From contig CAYTCZ010000005.1 of NCBI GenBank assembly GCA_964436315.1, positions 1 through 57,434 of the forward strand: DNA of 57,434 bases. Reading direction: 5' to 3'. The notes under the pieces were generated by a model. The model had not been told where the DNA came from. It worked only from the letters and a program-made list of their open reading frames with translations, and made no database searches. The translations under genes and the position numbers were made by a program. Positions 57,406-57,434 of the stretch are shown here, in pieces. The DNA is from CAYTCZ01 sp964436315. GTDB lineage: Bacteria > Actinomycetota > Thermoleophilia > Gaiellales > Gaiellaceae. Positions within the stretch are counted from its first letter, which is position 1, and each line of letters starts with the position of its first letter.

Positions 57406-57434
57406 ACGTTTGATCGGAGTCCGATCAAACGTCT
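57404..57434 (+). terminator. Hairpin at the window end, overlapping the MBL stop
   Basis: AGACGTTTGATCGG, loop AGT, and the exact 14-nt complement end at the last base of the window. It starts within the MBL stop codon. A U-tract cannot be judged because the sequence ends. Probable transcript terminator, possibly bidirectional. Confidence 0.65.

Overview
The window is GC-rich bacterial chromosome with dense, almost wholly minus-strand gene order; only two genes (an M23 peptidase and an MBL-fold hydrolase) read plus. Gene content points to a Gram-positive-type (monoderm) actinobacterium. The evidence is the prfB-ftsE-ftsX-ctp-rnr-smpB-ssrA order, a LytR-CpsA-Psr protein, a DUF1385-rpmE-prfA-prmC-tsaC-glyA-upp-wecA/tagO-atp neighbourhood, frequent GTG starts and no LPS genes. 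A deep-branching lineage such as Thermoleophilia is my inference, not something the sequence proves. A 100-N scaffold gap lies at 14144-14243, so this is a draft assembly. No tRNA, rRNA, transposase, phage gene or CRISPR array was seen.

Layout. 1-6401: partial XRE regulator, HxlR regulator, Lon protease with an operator-like palindrome upstream, a PLP decarboxylase and a half-size ABC exporter. 6659-9446: trans-translation and RNA decay (ssrA tmRNA, smpB, RNase R). 9505-17135: S41 protease, ftsX/ftsE, RF2 (prfB, with a programmed +1 frameshift) and secA. A 205-bp MITE-like element sits exactly between ftsE and ftsX, and a duplicated 55-bp repeat flanks the scaffold gap. 17206-26840: an unknown protein, hibernation factor, ComF, then an envelope/nucleotide-sugar run (LCP protein, UGDH, nucleotidyltransferase, PMI-like cupin, ahcY, mtnA, second nucleotidyltransferase).

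27053-40955 is the F1Fo ATP synthase locus, transcribed as atpZ-I-B-E-F-H-A-G, then a complete oligopeptide ABC transporter (oppA-B-C-D-F) plus an orphan zinc-finger anti-sigma-like protein, then atpD-C. The ATP synthase operon is therefore split by about 6 kb of unrelated genes, with strong hairpins at both borders. 41233-49183: WecA/TagO-type transferase, upp, glyA, tsaC, prmC, prfA, a DUF1385 membrane protein, bL31 and a threonine dehydratase. 49204-52633: ETF dehydrogenase and ETF alpha/beta, linking acyl-CoA oxidation to the quinone pool. 52765-57434: M23 peptidase, a TPP-riboswitch-controlled thiG-thiS-thiE operon, enoyl-CoA hydratase, a B12-binding mutase subunit, an MBL-fold hydrolase and a strong terminal hairpin.

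The points most worth checking are the MITE-like element whose excision would restore a perfect ftsE-ftsX junction, the split atp operon, a nucleotidyltransferase that has lost the signature Thr-Arg of its NTP-binding loop, and an ETF-QO with only three of four expected cluster cysteines.
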